From the NCBI RefSeq assembly GCF_018390635.1, contig NZ_JAHBGE010000051.1, positions 1 through 64,000 on the forward strand: a stretch of 64,000 nt of DNA. Direction: 5' to 3'. This DNA is from Ancylobacter lacus (GTDB taxonomy: Bacteria > Pseudomonadota > Alphaproteobacteria > Rhizobiales > Xanthobacteraceae). Both the position numbers and the translations under genes were made by a program. The notes under the pieces were generated by a model. That model searched no databases. It was not told where the DNA came from and worked only from the letters and a program-made list of their open reading frames with translations. Positions 8,975-17,512 of the stretch are shown here, one piece after another; position 1 is the stretch's first letter, and the number at the start of each line of letters is the position of its first letter.

Positions 8975-10816
8975 TCAACCGGCCGCCCACCAGCTCTCCG
9001 CCAGGGTTCCGGAAAGAGCCGGCCGGCCCGGCCGGGCGACCTCGGTCCAGCGTGCCAGCCATTGCGTCGGGGTGTGGAAGAGGGGCAGGGAGAAGCCGGC
9101 GGAGATCAGCACGCGGTCGAGCGCCCGCACGGCCGAGGCGAAGTCCTCGCGACGGCGCGCCACGAGCAAGGCCCGGATCATCGCATCCGCCGCCGGGCTC
9201 CTGAGCCCCATGAAGTTGCGGGTACCGGGCGTGTCCGCAGCCGCGGAGCCGAAATAGAATGCCTGCTCGTTGCCGGGCGACAGCGACTGATCCCAGATGT
9301 AGGGCACCATATCGTAGTCGTAGCTCTGCTTGCGGGCCTCGAACTGCACATTGTCGACGAGGCGAATCTCGAGTGCCACGCCGGCACGCCTCACCATGTG
9401 CTGGTAGGCGAGGGCAAGCCGTTCCTGATCCTTGGTGCCGACCACCAGCTCCGGGCGGAAGGGCGTTCCGTCCGACCGCCGGACCATCTCGCCCCCCGTC
9501 AGCGTCCAGCCCGCGGCCTCGAACAGTTCCAGCGCCCGCCGCAGCCGCGCGCGGTCGCGGCCCGAGCCGTCGGAAACCGGCGGTTGCCAGCTTCCGTCCA
9601 TCACCGCCGGCAGCACCGCCTCCGTGAAGGGGGCCAGCAGCTCGCGTTCGCGTGCGTCGGCGGGGCGCCCGCGGGCGGAGAGTTCGGAGCCTTCATAGAA
9701 GCTGCCGGTGCGGGTGTAGGCGCCGAAATAGAGATTCTGGTTGATCCACTCGAAGTCGAACAGCTCCACCATGGCGGCCCGCACCCGCGCATCGGCAAAG
9801 ACCGGGCGCCGCATATTGAAGACCAGTGCGGAATAGGGCTTCGGCACCTCGGTCGCGATCTCTTCCAGCACGATGCGTCCCTGACGCCGGGCGGGAATGT
9901 CGTAGCCGGTGGTCCAGCGGCCGGGGTCGGTCTCGAACCGGATGTCGTAGAGGCCGCGCTTGAACGCCTCGAACAGCCCATTGACGTCCCGATAGAAATC
10001 GTAGCGCAGGCTGTCGAAATTATAGAGGCCACGGTTCACCGGGAGGTCGCGGCCCCAATAGTCCGGCGCGCGGTCGAGCACCACGCTCTCCCCGGGCTTC
10101 ACCTGCGAGACGACATAGGGGCCGGAGCCGAGCGGTGCCCGGAAGCTGGTTTCCTCGAAATGGGCGGGGTCGGTGGCGTGCTGCGCCAGGATCGGCATCA
10201 GCGCCAGGATCAGCGGCAGTTCCCGGTCCTCCTCGCCGAAGCGGAAGCGCACGCCACGGCTGCCGACGGCCTCGGCGGATGCGACCTTGCCATAATAGGT
10301 CCGCAGGTTCGGCCGGCCCCGGCTCCGCAGCAGCTCGAAGGAGAACAGCACATCCGCCGGCGTCACCGGGGCGCCGTCGGAAAAGCGGGCGGCCGGGTCC
10401 AGTTCGAAGGCGACATAGCTGCGGGCGTCGTCGGTCTCGATGCTGCGCGCCAGCAGGCCGTAGACGGTGAACGCCTCGTCGGGGCAGCGCGCCATCAGGC
10501 TTTCCACCACGTTCCAGCGGATGAAGGGCGGGGGCGTGCCGCGGACGATGAACGGATTGAGGCTGTCGAACGTGCCGACAGTCCCCTGCGTCAGCCGGCC
10601 GCGCCGGGGAGCGTCGGCATTCACGCTCCGGTAGCTCGTGAAATCGGCGGGATAAAGCGGCGTGCCGTGCATGGCGAGGCCGTGCGCCGGCTGTGGCGAG
10701 GCGGTCGATTCGGCCGCCGGGGCGGACTGGGCAAATCCGTCGATGGCGGCGAGAGGGGCCATGCCCGTCGCCGCGATTCCCGCCCGCAGTACCCCTCGCC
10801 TCGTGATAAGGACCAT
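8975..10816 (-). CDS. Family 5 extracellular solute-binding protein (peptide/opine type)
   Basis: A 613-residue periplasmic binding protein of the DppA/OppA/YejA-like family. The N-terminus TRRGVLRAGIAATG has a twin-Arg pair at residues 6-7 before a hydrophobic stretch, so Tat export is possible. The body shows family features: LTQGTVGTFDSLNPFIVRG, RFSDGAPVTPADVLFSFELL, and a C-terminal FSLPLFHTPTQWLARW. No permease or ATPase gene sits beside it, so it is an orphan binding protein in this window. The ATG at 10816 places the signal at the N-terminus; a start at 10873 would add 19 basic residues. It is divergent from the IalB gene across about 200 bp. Confidence 0.85.
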   Translation of the reverse strand: MVLITRRGVLRAGIAATGMAPLAAIDGFAQSAPAAESTASPQPAHGLAMHGTPLYPADFTSYRSVNADAPRRGRLTQGTVGTFDSLNPFIVRGTPPPFIRWNVVESLMARCPDEAFTVYGLLARSIETDDARSYVAFELDPAARFSDGAPVTPADVLFSFELLRSRGRPNLRTYYGKVASAEAVGSRGVRFRFGEEDRELPLILALMPILAQHATDPAHFEETSFRAPLGSGPYVVSQVKPGESVVLDRAPDYWGRDLPVNRGLYNFDSLRYDFYRDVNGLFEAFKRGLYDIRFETDPGRWTTGYDIPARRQGRIVLEEIATEVPKPYSALVFNMRRPVFADARVRAAMVELFDFEWINQNLYFGAYTRTGSFYEGSELSARGRPADARERELLAPFTEAVLPAVMDGSWQPPVSDGSGRDRARLRRALELFEAAGWTLTGGEMVRRSDGTPFRPELVVGTKDQERLALAYQHMVRRAGVALEIRLVDNVQFEARKQSYDYDMVPYIWDQSLSPGNEQAFYFGSAAADTPGTRNFMGLRSPAADAMIRALLVARRREDFASAVRALDRVLISAGFSLPLFHTPTQWLARWTEVARPGRPALSGTLAESWWAAG

Positions 10817-11015
10817 GCGCCGAACTCCGCCGGCGGCGCTGCCGTCGCCGCGCCTCAGGGCTGACCGAATCAACGCTAGTATGTATCGCCAAGGGGATTT
10901 ATTCGAAGGTCACGGTCTTGCCTCAATTGGCCGTGAGACACCCCCAACCCTGAGATGGCGCCTAGGCGTCCGCCCGACGTCGGCGTGCCGACGCTTTGCT
11001 CGACAGGACAACGAT

Positions 11016-11813
11016 ATGATCCGACGCTCGTCTCTCGCGCCGCGCACCGCGGCTCAGCTCGTGGCCGCCTTCGCGGTGGCCTCGTTGATCGGTGGTGCCA
11101 CGGGCGCTCTCGCTCAGACGGCTCCCGCGCAGCCCGCCAAGCCTGCCGCCAAGCCGGCGGCGAAGCCCGCGCAGAACGCGGCGCCGGCTGCGGCTGCGGC
11201 CCCTGCCGCCGCGCCGGCCCAGCAGCAGTCCCAGCAGATCCCGGCGGTCGCCATTCCGTGGGTGAAGCGCTGCGGCGAGGAGCCGACCATCAAGAAGCAG
11301 GTCTGCAACATGGAGCAGACCATCATTGCCGACACCGGCCAGTTCCTCGTCCGCTTCGGCCTGTTCGAGATCAAGGACGACCCGAAGAAGATGTTCACGG
11401 TCGCCTTCCCCACCGGCCTCCTGCTGCGCAACGGCTTCCGCGTGGCGCTGGCGGGTGAGCAGCCGCTGACGGGCACCTTCGTCATGTGCGACGACAAGGT
11501 TTGCCGCGGCGACATCCAGGTCGACCAGGCCTTCATCGACCGGATGAAGAAGGCGCCGGGCCTGACGCTTCAGGTCGCGAACTCGGTCGGCCGCATCATT
11601 TCCTACCCGATCGGGCTCGGCGACTTCGCCAAGACCTATGACGGGCCGCAGACCGATCAGAAGCAGTTCGAGGAGCAGGTCCGCAAGATCCAGGAGCAGG
11701 TGCGCGCCCGCCAGCAGCAGGTGGCGAACGAGCAGCAGCAGATGGAACAGAAGACCAAGGAAGGGCTTGAGAAGCTCGGCGCCGAGAAGCTGAAGCAGGC
11801 TCCCGCCCAGTGA
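11016..11813 (+). CDS. Invasion-associated locus B (IalB) family protein
   Basis: A 265-residue exported protein. A signal peptide (LVAAFAVASLIGGATGALAQ) is followed by a Pro/Ala/Lys-rich linker with repeated KPAAKPA units, then the IalB domain with paired Cys residues (KRCGEE, KKQVCNMEQ, VMCDDKVCRG). It ends in a Gln/Glu/Lys-rich helix (about the last 50 residues) that is probably a coiled coil. IalB proteins are widespread in Hyphomicrobiales and are outer-membrane or periplasmic; despite the name, a role in invasion is shown only for Bartonella. A CAGGA ribosome site precedes the ATG. A strong terminator follows the gene. Confidence 0.88.
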   Translation: MIRRSSLAPRTAAQLVAAFAVASLIGGATGALAQTAPAQPAKPAAKPAAKPAQNAAPAAAAAPAAAPAQQQSQQIPAVAIPWVKRCGEEPTIKKQVCNMEQTIIADTGQFLVRFGLFEIKDDPKKMFTVAFPTGLLLRNGFRVALAGEQPLTGTFVMCDDKVCRGDIQVDQAFIDRMKKAPGLTLQVANSVGRIISYPIGLGDFAKTYDGPQTDQKQFEEQVRKIQEQVRARQQQVANEQQQMEQKTKEGLEKLGAEKLKQAPAQ

Positions 11814-11846
11814 GCCTCCGGCCGCCCGTCGGCTGACGATGCGCAA

Positions 11847-11870
11847 CGCCCGGCCCCGGCCGGGCGTTTT
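11847..11870 (+). terminator. Rho-independent terminator after IalB gene
   Basis: CGCCCGGC (11847-11854), loop CCCG, GCCGGGCG (11859-11866), then TTTT. A perfect 8-bp GC stem with a short T-run, 34 bases after the IalB stop. Confidence 0.85.
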
Positions 11871-11904
11871 CATGTGGCGGTCAGCGTGTCAGGAGGCGGA
11901 TGCC

Positions 11905-12234
11905 TCACTGCAGCCGGTCGGTGCGCACGCGCCAGCCGCCCGAGCCGTCCGCCGCGAGGATTTCTTCGACCTGGGGGTGGCGGACCGGGTCGCCCGAGGT
12001 GTCGAGTTCGAGGTTCTGCTCCGACACATAGGCGACGTATTCGGTCTCCGCATTCTCGGCCAGCAGATGGTAGAAGGGCTGGTCCTTGGTCGGACGGATG
12101 CCTTCCGGGATCGACTCCCACCATTCCTCGGTGTTGGAGAATTCGGGATCAACGTCAAACACCACGCCGCGGAACGGGTAGTGACGATGGCGGACGATCT
12201 GTCCGATCCGGTATTTGGCCTGGCGCTCTTTCAT
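11905..12234 (-). CDS. hspQ: HspQ / hemimethylated-DNA-binding (YccV-like) protein
   Basis: A 109-residue protein matching the HspQ/YccV family: KYRIGQIVRHRHYPFRGVVF at the N-terminus, then the family-typical DPEFSNTEEWWESIP and PFYHLLAENAET segments. In E. coli HspQ is a heat-shock protein that binds hemimethylated DNA and modulates Lon-mediated degradation. Here there is no direct evidence on the partner. The gene converges on the IalB terminator and is divergent from the AEC transporter gene. Confidence 0.92.
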   Translation of the reverse strand: MKERQAKYRIGQIVRHRHYPFRGVVFDVDPEFSNTEEWWESIPEGIRPTKDQPFYHLLAENAETEYVAYVSEQNLELDTSGDPVRHPQVEEILAADGSGGWRVRTDRLQ

Positions 12235-12476
12235 CTCCGCCTCCCGCGGCGGGGCGACCCGTTAAGAGAATGCCGGCACCTTGTCAAATGACGGCCGTGT
12301 TCGCTCCGCCTTCCCGTCAGCATGCAACCTGCATGCCCTCGCTGGCTAGTCCTCTGATGGCCGCCGCGCGGCAGGGAAGGGGGCATGCGTCTCTCGATCT
12401 CGGGGTGGTTCCCGGGCTTGCGTTGACCTGCCCACACAGGCGTTGACCCCGCCCCGGCAAGCCGGTAGCTGGCATC

Positions 12477-13454
12477 ATGGCCGATGTGCTGGCGCTCGCG
12501 CTTCCTTTTTTCGGAGTGATCTTCCTGGGCTTCGGCTGCGGGCGCTTCTCCCGCATTCCCGAGAGTGGCCTCGCCTGGCTCAGCTTCTTCATCATCTATG
12601 TCGCGCTGCCGGCTCTCTTCTTCTCGCTCGTGGCGCGCACGCCGTTTCGCGAACTGACCAATGGCGGCTTCATCCTCGCCACGACGCTGTCGACCGCGAC
12701 GTGCTTCGCACTGTCGCTCGGTGTGGGGCTGTGGCTGCGGCGCGGCAATGTGCCGGAAGCCTCGATCGCGGCGATTCTCGGCTCCTATGCCAATGTCGGC
12801 TATATGGGTCCCGGCCTGACGCTCGGCGCGCTGGGGGCGGCGGCCTCGGTGCCCACCGCGCTGATCTTCGTCTTCGACAGCCTGTTCTTCTTCACCATCG
12901 TGCCGGTGATGATGGCGATCGGCGGGCGGGATCGCCGGGGTTTTGGCGCCACGCTGCTGCTGGTGGCACGGCGGGTTCTCACCCACCCCTTCAATGTCGC
13001 GACCTTTCTCGGCGTGGCTGCCGCCTATGTCGAGTTCCACCCGCCGCAGGCGATGGAGCGCATGCTGGAGTTCCTGCGCAACGCGGCGGCTCCCTGCGCG
13101 CTCCTCACCCTCGGTGTTTCCGTCGCTTTGCGTCCCATGGACCGTCTGCATGGGGAGGTGCCGGTGCTGATCGCGATCAAGCTGCTGCTGCACCCGACGC
13201 TGGTGTTCGTGGTGTTGAGCGCGGTGGGTGCGGTGGTGGGCGGCTTTCCGCCGGTGTGGATCGCGACGGCGGTGCTGATGGCGGGACTGCCGCCGGCGCT
13301 CAACGCCTTCATCATGGCGCGCCAGTACGACACCTATGTCGAGGCCGCCTCGGGCGGGGTGCTGATCGGGACCGTGGTGTCCGTGGCGACGGTGACGACG
13401 CTGCTCTATATCGTGCAGCACGACATGCTGCCGGCCGCGCTCTTCATGCCGTGA
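12477..13454 (+). CDS. AEC (auxin efflux carrier) family transporter
   Basis: A 325-residue integral membrane protein with about ten hydrophobic segments in two repeats, opening with FFGVIFLGFGCGRFSRIPESG. The middle AAILGSYANVGYMGPGLTL is the conserved N-x-G crossover loop, and the C-terminal half has AGLPPALNAFIMARQYDTY, also typical of the AEC family. Members carry small organic anions; the substrate here cannot be deduced. The start is poorly marked by a ribosome site, but ATG 12477 gives the usual family N-terminus. It ends 7 bp before the convergent UbiH-type gene. Confidence 0.9.
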   Translation: MADVLALALPFFGVIFLGFGCGRFSRIPESGLAWLSFFIIYVALPALFFSLVARTPFRELTNGGFILATTLSTATCFALSLGVGLWLRRGNVPEASIAAILGSYANVGYMGPGLTLGALGAAASVPTALIFVFDSLFFFTIVPVMMAIGGRDRRGFGATLLLVARRVLTHPFNVATFLGVAAAYVEFHPPQAMERMLEFLRNAAAPCALLTLGVSVALRPMDRLHGEVPVLIAIKLLLHPTLVFVVLSAVGAVVGGFPPVWIATAVLMAGLPPALNAFIMARQYDTYVEAASGGVLIGTVVSVATVTTLLYIVQHDMLPAALFMP

Positions 13455-13461
13455 TCCGGCG

Positions 13462-14691
13462 TCAGAGCGGCAGCCCCGAGACGAGACGGGGCAGGTCGCG
13501 GGTCGGCCCGACGCCCTGCCGCATCGCCGCCAGCCGCAGCGCCGGCACCCGCGCCAGAAGCCACAGCCCCAGCCCCCGCAGCCCCTGGACCGGCACGAGA
13601 TCGCTGAGCAGGGAGCGGTTGACGAGATCGACCGCCAGCGTGCGGCCGGCGATGTCGCCGCGACGGCGGCGTTCATAAGCCTGCATCACCTCGTCGCCGC
13701 CGATGTCGCGGGCCGCCCTGCGAGCATCCGCCACCAGTTCGGCCAGAGTGGCGGCGTCGCGAATGCCGAGATTGAGGCCCTGTGCGCCGATCGGGGGGAT
13801 GACGTGCGCCGCCTCGCCCACCAGAGCGACGCGGTCGGTGCCGAGCAGATCGGCCGTGCGTGAGCCAAGCGGGAAGCTGCCGCGCGGGCCATCGAGCGTC
13901 ATCCGCCCGAGAATGGAGCTCGCGCGCCGCTCCATGGCGAGGGAAAACGCCTCCTCGTCCAGCGCCATCAGGCGCTCGGCTTCCGCCGGCGAGACGACGC
14001 ACACCACCGAACTGCGCCGCTCCGGCAGCGGCACCAGCGTGAAGGGTCCGGTCTCGGTATGGAATTCGGTGGAGACATCGCCATGCGCGCGCTCATGCCG
14101 CAGCGTCGCGGTAACCGCGACCTGGGGGTAGCTGCGGCTGTGGCTGCCGATGCCGGCGAGGGCACGCACCCGTGAGTCGCGTCCGTCGGCGGCGACGAGA
14201 AGCGCTGCATCGAGGCGGGTGCCGTCGTCGAGCTGCACGGCGATGCCTGAGGGGCCGCGCTCCATGCTCTCCAGTCTGGCCGCACGGCGCTGCACGGCGG
14301 GTGTCCGTGCCAGCGTGTCGTCCAGTGCGGCGTTGAGGTCCTCGTTCTCGACATTCCAGGCGAAGGCCTCGAGCCCCGCCTCGGCGGCGCGGAAGGCCAC
14401 CTCCGGTGCGCGGACCAGCCGGCGGGTTCCGTCGACGATCCGCATCACCCGCAGCGGCGCCGCGCGCGGCTTCAGCCGGGCCCACACCCCGAGGCCGTCC
14501 AATGCGCGCACCGACCCGTCCATCAGCGCCGTGGTGCGTCGATCGGCGGCGCGCGGCGGCGCGAGCAGAACGACATCCGCGCCCGCCGCGGCGAGCCCCA
14601 ATGCCGCCACCGCTCCTGCGGGACCGGCTCCGGCGACGATGACGCGCTCCCGGTTCGGGACACTGGCGTTAATCTGTGCAGCCTCGGACAT
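13462..14691 (-). CDS. UbiH/UbiF-family FAD-dependent ubiquinone-biosynthesis hydroxylase
   Basis: A 409-residue flavoprotein monooxygenase. The dinucleotide-binding loop GAGPAG is at residues 21-26, a DG-type motif is at LLVAADGRDSRVR, and the second FAD motif reads VALVGEAAHVIPPIGAQGLNLG, which is characteristic of the ubiquinone ring hydroxylases UbiF/UbiH/UbiI/UbiL. Which ring position it hydroxylates cannot be decided by eye. The ATG at 14691 gives a normal N-terminus; longer in-frame extensions run into the divergent promoter region shared with pcs. Confidence 0.88.
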   Translation of the reverse strand: MSEAAQINASVPNRERVIVAGAGPAGAVAALGLAAAGADVVLLAPPRAADRRTTALMDGSVRALDGLGVWARLKPRAAPLRVMRIVDGTRRLVRAPEVAFRAAEAGLEAFAWNVENEDLNAALDDTLARTPAVQRRAARLESMERGPSGIAVQLDDGTRLDAALLVAADGRDSRVRALAGIGSHSRSYPQVAVTATLRHERAHGDVSTEFHTETGPFTLVPLPERRSSVVCVVSPAEAERLMALDEEAFSLAMERRASSILGRMTLDGPRGSFPLGSRTADLLGTDRVALVGEAAHVIPPIGAQGLNLGIRDAATLAELVADARRAARDIGGDEVMQAYERRRRGDIAGRTLAVDLVNRSLLSDLVPVQGLRGLGLWLLARVPALRLAAMRQGVGPTRDLPRLVSGLPL

Positions 14692-14839
14692 GGTGCCGCC
14701 TCGTTGAGCTCTCGCCGGGATTGTATGGCGCCGCGCGAGTGTGGGATAAGCACTCTGCCCACGTGTGGCAAATCGCGATTTCGCGCGCGACCGATCGCGC
14801 GCTCGCGCGTTGTGACCGTGCGTCCCAGGGAGTGAAACC

Positions 14840-15583
14840 GTGCCCGCATCCTCGAAGCTCAGCGAAGCGGCCCCGCCGGTGCGGCAGACGCTGGCGTTCG
14901 CCGTGCACGTCTTCACCGCCTCGGGGGCGGTCTTCGGCCTGCTGGCGCTGATGGCCGCCGTCGCCGGCGACTGGGCCCTGATGTTCGTGTGGCTCGGCGC
15001 CGCGCTTTTCGTCGACGGCATAGACGGCAGCATCGCCCGGCGGGTCAAGGTGGTGGAAGTGCTGCCGCGCTGGTCCGGCGAGACGCTCGATCTCGTCGTC
15101 GACTACCTCACCTATGTGCTCGTGCCGGCCTTCGCCGTTTCCACCGGCGGGCTGATGCCGGGCTGGATGGCGATACTCGCCAGCGCGGCCATCCTGCTGA
15201 CGAGCGCGCTCTATTTTGCCGACACCTCGATGAAGACCGACGACAAATATTTCCAGGGCTTCCCGGCGGTGTGGAACCTGGTTGTCTTCTACTTCTTCCT
15301 GGTGCCGCTGCCGCCGCTGGCGATCCTCGCCATCATCGTGCTGCTGTCGGTCGCGACCTTCCTGCCGATCAAGTTCGTGCACCCGTTCCGGGTCGTCCGG
15401 CTGCGGCCGCTGACGCTGGCGCTGATGACGCTGTGGGGTGTGCTGGCGGTCGTGGCGGTGGTGAACGATCTCGAACCCGCGGCCTGGGTGACGGTCGGCC
15501 TCTGTGTGATCGCCGTGTATTTTCTTCTCTTCGGTCTCATCCCCTCGCGCCGCACGAATCCCACGCACCCTACGCCCACCTGA
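14840..15583 (+). CDS. pcs: Phosphatidylcholine synthase
   Basis: A 247-residue membrane enzyme that joins choline directly to CDP-diacylglycerol, releasing CMP. It has the modified CDP-alcohol phosphotransferase motif of Pcs enzymes: DG-x2-AR at residues 62-67, G80, D84 and D88. Several membrane segments follow, with the Pcs-typical YFADTSMKTDDKYFQGFPAVWN. The start is GTG with an AGGGAG ribosome site 8 bases upstream. Phosphatidylcholine synthesis by Pcs is common in Hyphomicrobiales that interact with eukaryotes. TerC follows 58 bp downstream in the same direction. Confidence 0.95.
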   Translation: MPASSKLSEAAPPVRQTLAFAVHVFTASGAVFGLLALMAAVAGDWALMFVWLGAALFVDGIDGSIARRVKVVEVLPRWSGETLDLVVDYLTYVLVPAFAVSTGGLMPGWMAILASAAILLTSALYFADTSMKTDDKYFQGFPAVWNLVVFYFFLVPLPPLAILAIIVLLSVATFLPIKFVHPFRVVRLRPLTLALMTLWGVLAVVAVVNDLEPAAWVTVGLCVIAVYFLLFGLIPSRRTNPTHPTPT

Positions 15584-15641
15584 TCCCCGGGCGGGCGGCG
15601 GGCCCGCCTTCACCCGATCATGATCTGGACGCCTCGCCCGC

Positions 15642-16391
15642 ATGCTTGAGCTCCTCGCCTCTCCCGAAGCCTGGGCCGCGCTGGTGACGCTGACGGCGAT
15701 GGAAATCGTCCTCGGCATCGACAACATCGTCTTCATATCGGTGCTGGTCGCCCGGCTCGACCCGGTGCGGGCGGAGCGGGCGCGGCGGATCGGCCTCGCC
15801 CTCGCGCTGGTCTTCCGCATCGCGCTGCTCACCCTGCTGAGCTGGGTGATCGGGCTCACGGAGCCGGTCTTCTCCCTGGCCGGCCATGACTTCTCCTGGC
15901 GCGACCTCGTGCTGGTGGCGGGCGGGCTGTTCCTTATCGCCAAGTCGACCGGCGAGATTCACGCCGCCATCGAGGCCGGCGAGGAGGAGGGCGCCGCGGC
16001 GGGCGCCGCGGCAGTGTCGTTCGGCTGGACGGTGGCGCAGGTGGTGGGGATCGATCTCGTCTTCTCGGTCGATTCGATCATCACGGCCATCGGCATGGCG
16101 CAGCACCTGCCGGTCATGATCCTCGCCGTGATCATCGCGGTCGGCATCATGTACGTCGCCTCTGGCGCGGTCGCGCGTTTCATTGCCGCCTATCCCACCA
16201 CCAAGATGCTGGCACTGTCCTTCCTGCTGCTGATCGGCATGTCGCTGATCGCGGACGGCTTCGGTGTCCATGTGCCTCGGGCCTACATCTACTCGGCGAT
16301 GGCGTTCTCCGCCCTCGTCGAACTGTTCAACGTGACCGCCCTGCGCCGTGCCCGGCGCCGGCGGGGCGGTCGCATCACGCGCGAGAGGTGA
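15642..16391 (+). CDS. TerC family integral membrane protein
   Basis: A 249-residue protein with about seven membrane segments and the TerC signature acidic residues: AMEIVLGIDNIVFISV near residue 20 and VVGIDLVFSVDSIITAIGM in the middle. The family (TerC/Alx/YgdQ-like) is linked to tellurite resistance and to manganese or calcium export, some members loading metal into exported enzymes. It is co-directional with pcs (58 bp upstream) and with the quinone oxidoreductase (3 bp downstream), which suggests a shared transcript. The transported ion is inference from the family. Confidence 0.92.
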   Translation: MLELLASPEAWAALVTLTAMEIVLGIDNIVFISVLVARLDPVRAERARRIGLALALVFRIALLTLLSWVIGLTEPVFSLAGHDFSWRDLVLVAGGLFLIAKSTGEIHAAIEAGEEEGAAAGAAAVSFGWTVAQVVGIDLVFSVDSIITAIGMAQHLPVMILAVIIAVGIMYVASGAVARFIAAYPTTKMLALSFLLLIGMSLIADGFGVHVPRAYIYSAMAFSALVELFNVTALRRARRRRGGRITRER

Positions 16392-16394
16392 TCC

Positions 16395-17372
16395 ATGGTC
16401 GCGGCGATCCGCATCCACCGGAATGGTGGCCCCGAAGTCCTGACGCTGGAGGATGTTGCGGTGGGCTCTCCCGGCCCCGGCGAGGTCCGGGTGCGGCACA
16501 CCGCGGTCGGCCTCAATTTCATCGACACCTATTTCCGCTCCGGGCTCTATCCCGCGCCGGGCGGTCTGCCCTTCATCCCCGGCAATGAGGCCGCCGGCGT
16601 GGTGGAGGAGGTCGGCGAAGGTGTGACGGAGGTCGCCGTCGGCGACCGGGTCGCCTATGGCTCATCGCTTGGCGCCTATTGCGCGGCGCGGGTGATGCCG
16701 GTCGCCCCGCTGGTGAAGCTGCCCGACAGCATTGCCGACCAGACCGCTGCGGCGATGATGCTGAAGGGAATGACGGCGCGTTATCTCCTGCGCCAGACCT
16801 TCGAGGTGAAGCCCGGCCACACCATTCTGGTGCAGGCCGCGGCCGGTGGAGTGGGGTTGCTGCTCTGCCAGTGGGCGGCTCATATCGGCGCCACGGTCAT
16901 CGGCACGGTCGGCTCGCCGGAAAAGGCGGAGCTGGCCCGCGCCAACGGCGCCCACCATACCATCCTCTACCGTGACGAGGACTTCGTTGCGCGGGTGAGG
17001 GAGATCACCGAAGGCCGGCTCTGCGACGTCGTCTATGACGGTGTCGGCCAGGCGACCTATCCGGCCTCGCTCGACTGCCTGCGTCCTCGGGGGCTCTTCG
17101 CCAGCTTCGGCAATGCGTCGGGGGCGATACAGAACTTCAGCCTGCTGGCGCTGTCGCAGAAGGGTTCGCTCTACGCCACCCGGCCGACGCTGTTCACCCA
17201 TGTCGCGACCCGGCCGCAACTGCTCGAAAACGCGGCGGACCTGTTCGAAGTCGTGGCATCGGGTGTGGTGAAGGTACCGGTCAACCAGAGCTATCCCCTC
17301 GCAGAGGCCGCCGCGGCGCATGGTGATCTGGAAGGGCGCCGCACGACCGGCTCGTCCGTCCTCATCCCCTGA
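16395..17372 (+). CDS. NADPH:quinone oxidoreductase (zeta-crystallin family)
   Basis: A 325-residue medium-chain reductase without the zinc ligands of alcohol dehydrogenases. Features: NGGPEVLTLEDV, NFIDTYFRSGLY (family signature), LPFIPGNEAAGVVEEVG, and the NADPH loop VQAAAGGVGLLLCQWA. The C-terminus ends with GRRTTGSSVLIP as in E. coli QorA. It reduces quinones or related enones with NADPH in the cytosol. A GAGAGGTGA ribosome site precedes the ATG, and the gene is only 3 bp behind terC. Confidence 0.93.
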   Translation: MVAAIRIHRNGGPEVLTLEDVAVGSPGPGEVRVRHTAVGLNFIDTYFRSGLYPAPGGLPFIPGNEAAGVVEEVGEGVTEVAVGDRVAYGSSLGAYCAARVMPVAPLVKLPDSIADQTAAAMMLKGMTARYLLRQTFEVKPGHTILVQAAAGGVGLLLCQWAAHIGATVIGTVGSPEKAELARANGAHHTILYRDEDFVARVREITEGRLCDVVYDGVGQATYPASLDCLRPRGLFASFGNASGAIQNFSLLALSQKGSLYATRPTLFTHVATRPQLLENAADLFEVVASGVVKVPVNQSYPLAEAAAAHGDLEGRRTTGSSVLIP

Positions 17373-17389
17373 TTCACCTCCGCCGCCGT

Positions 17390-17406
17390 GCTGCCGGGCC
17401 GGCAGC
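17390..17406. terminator. Short GC hairpin after quinone oxidoreductase gene
   Basis: GCTGCCGG (17390-17397), one central G, CCGGCAGC (17399-17406). It is a near-perfect palindrome 18 bases after the stop codon, without a T-run. It may end the pcs-terC-qor transcript weakly. Confidence 0.3.
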
Positions 17407-17460
17407 GCTGCGCTGCGCAATTGGGCACGTGTGCAAGCGAATCTTCGGGTAGTCTCGTAT

Positions 17461-17481
17461 CGATGCGGAGGGGACGCATCG
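17461..17481. promoter_or_regulatory. Inverted repeat upstream of first BMP-type ABC operon
   Basis: CGATGCG (17461-17467), 7-base spacer, CGCATCG (17475-17481). It is a perfect 7-bp dyad about 30 bases before the ATPase start codon. The position suits an operator or a leader stem-loop that controls the whole transporter-amidohydrolase block. No regulator gene adjoins it. Confidence 0.4.
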
Positions 17482-17512
17482 CTTCTGTGAACTCGAGGGT
17501 TGGGAACGCCTT

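Noticed and set aside
17373-17512. Purine or guanidine riboswitch before the ABC operon
   Set aside because: Apart from two short dyads, the leader lacks the conserved bases of these riboswitch classes.
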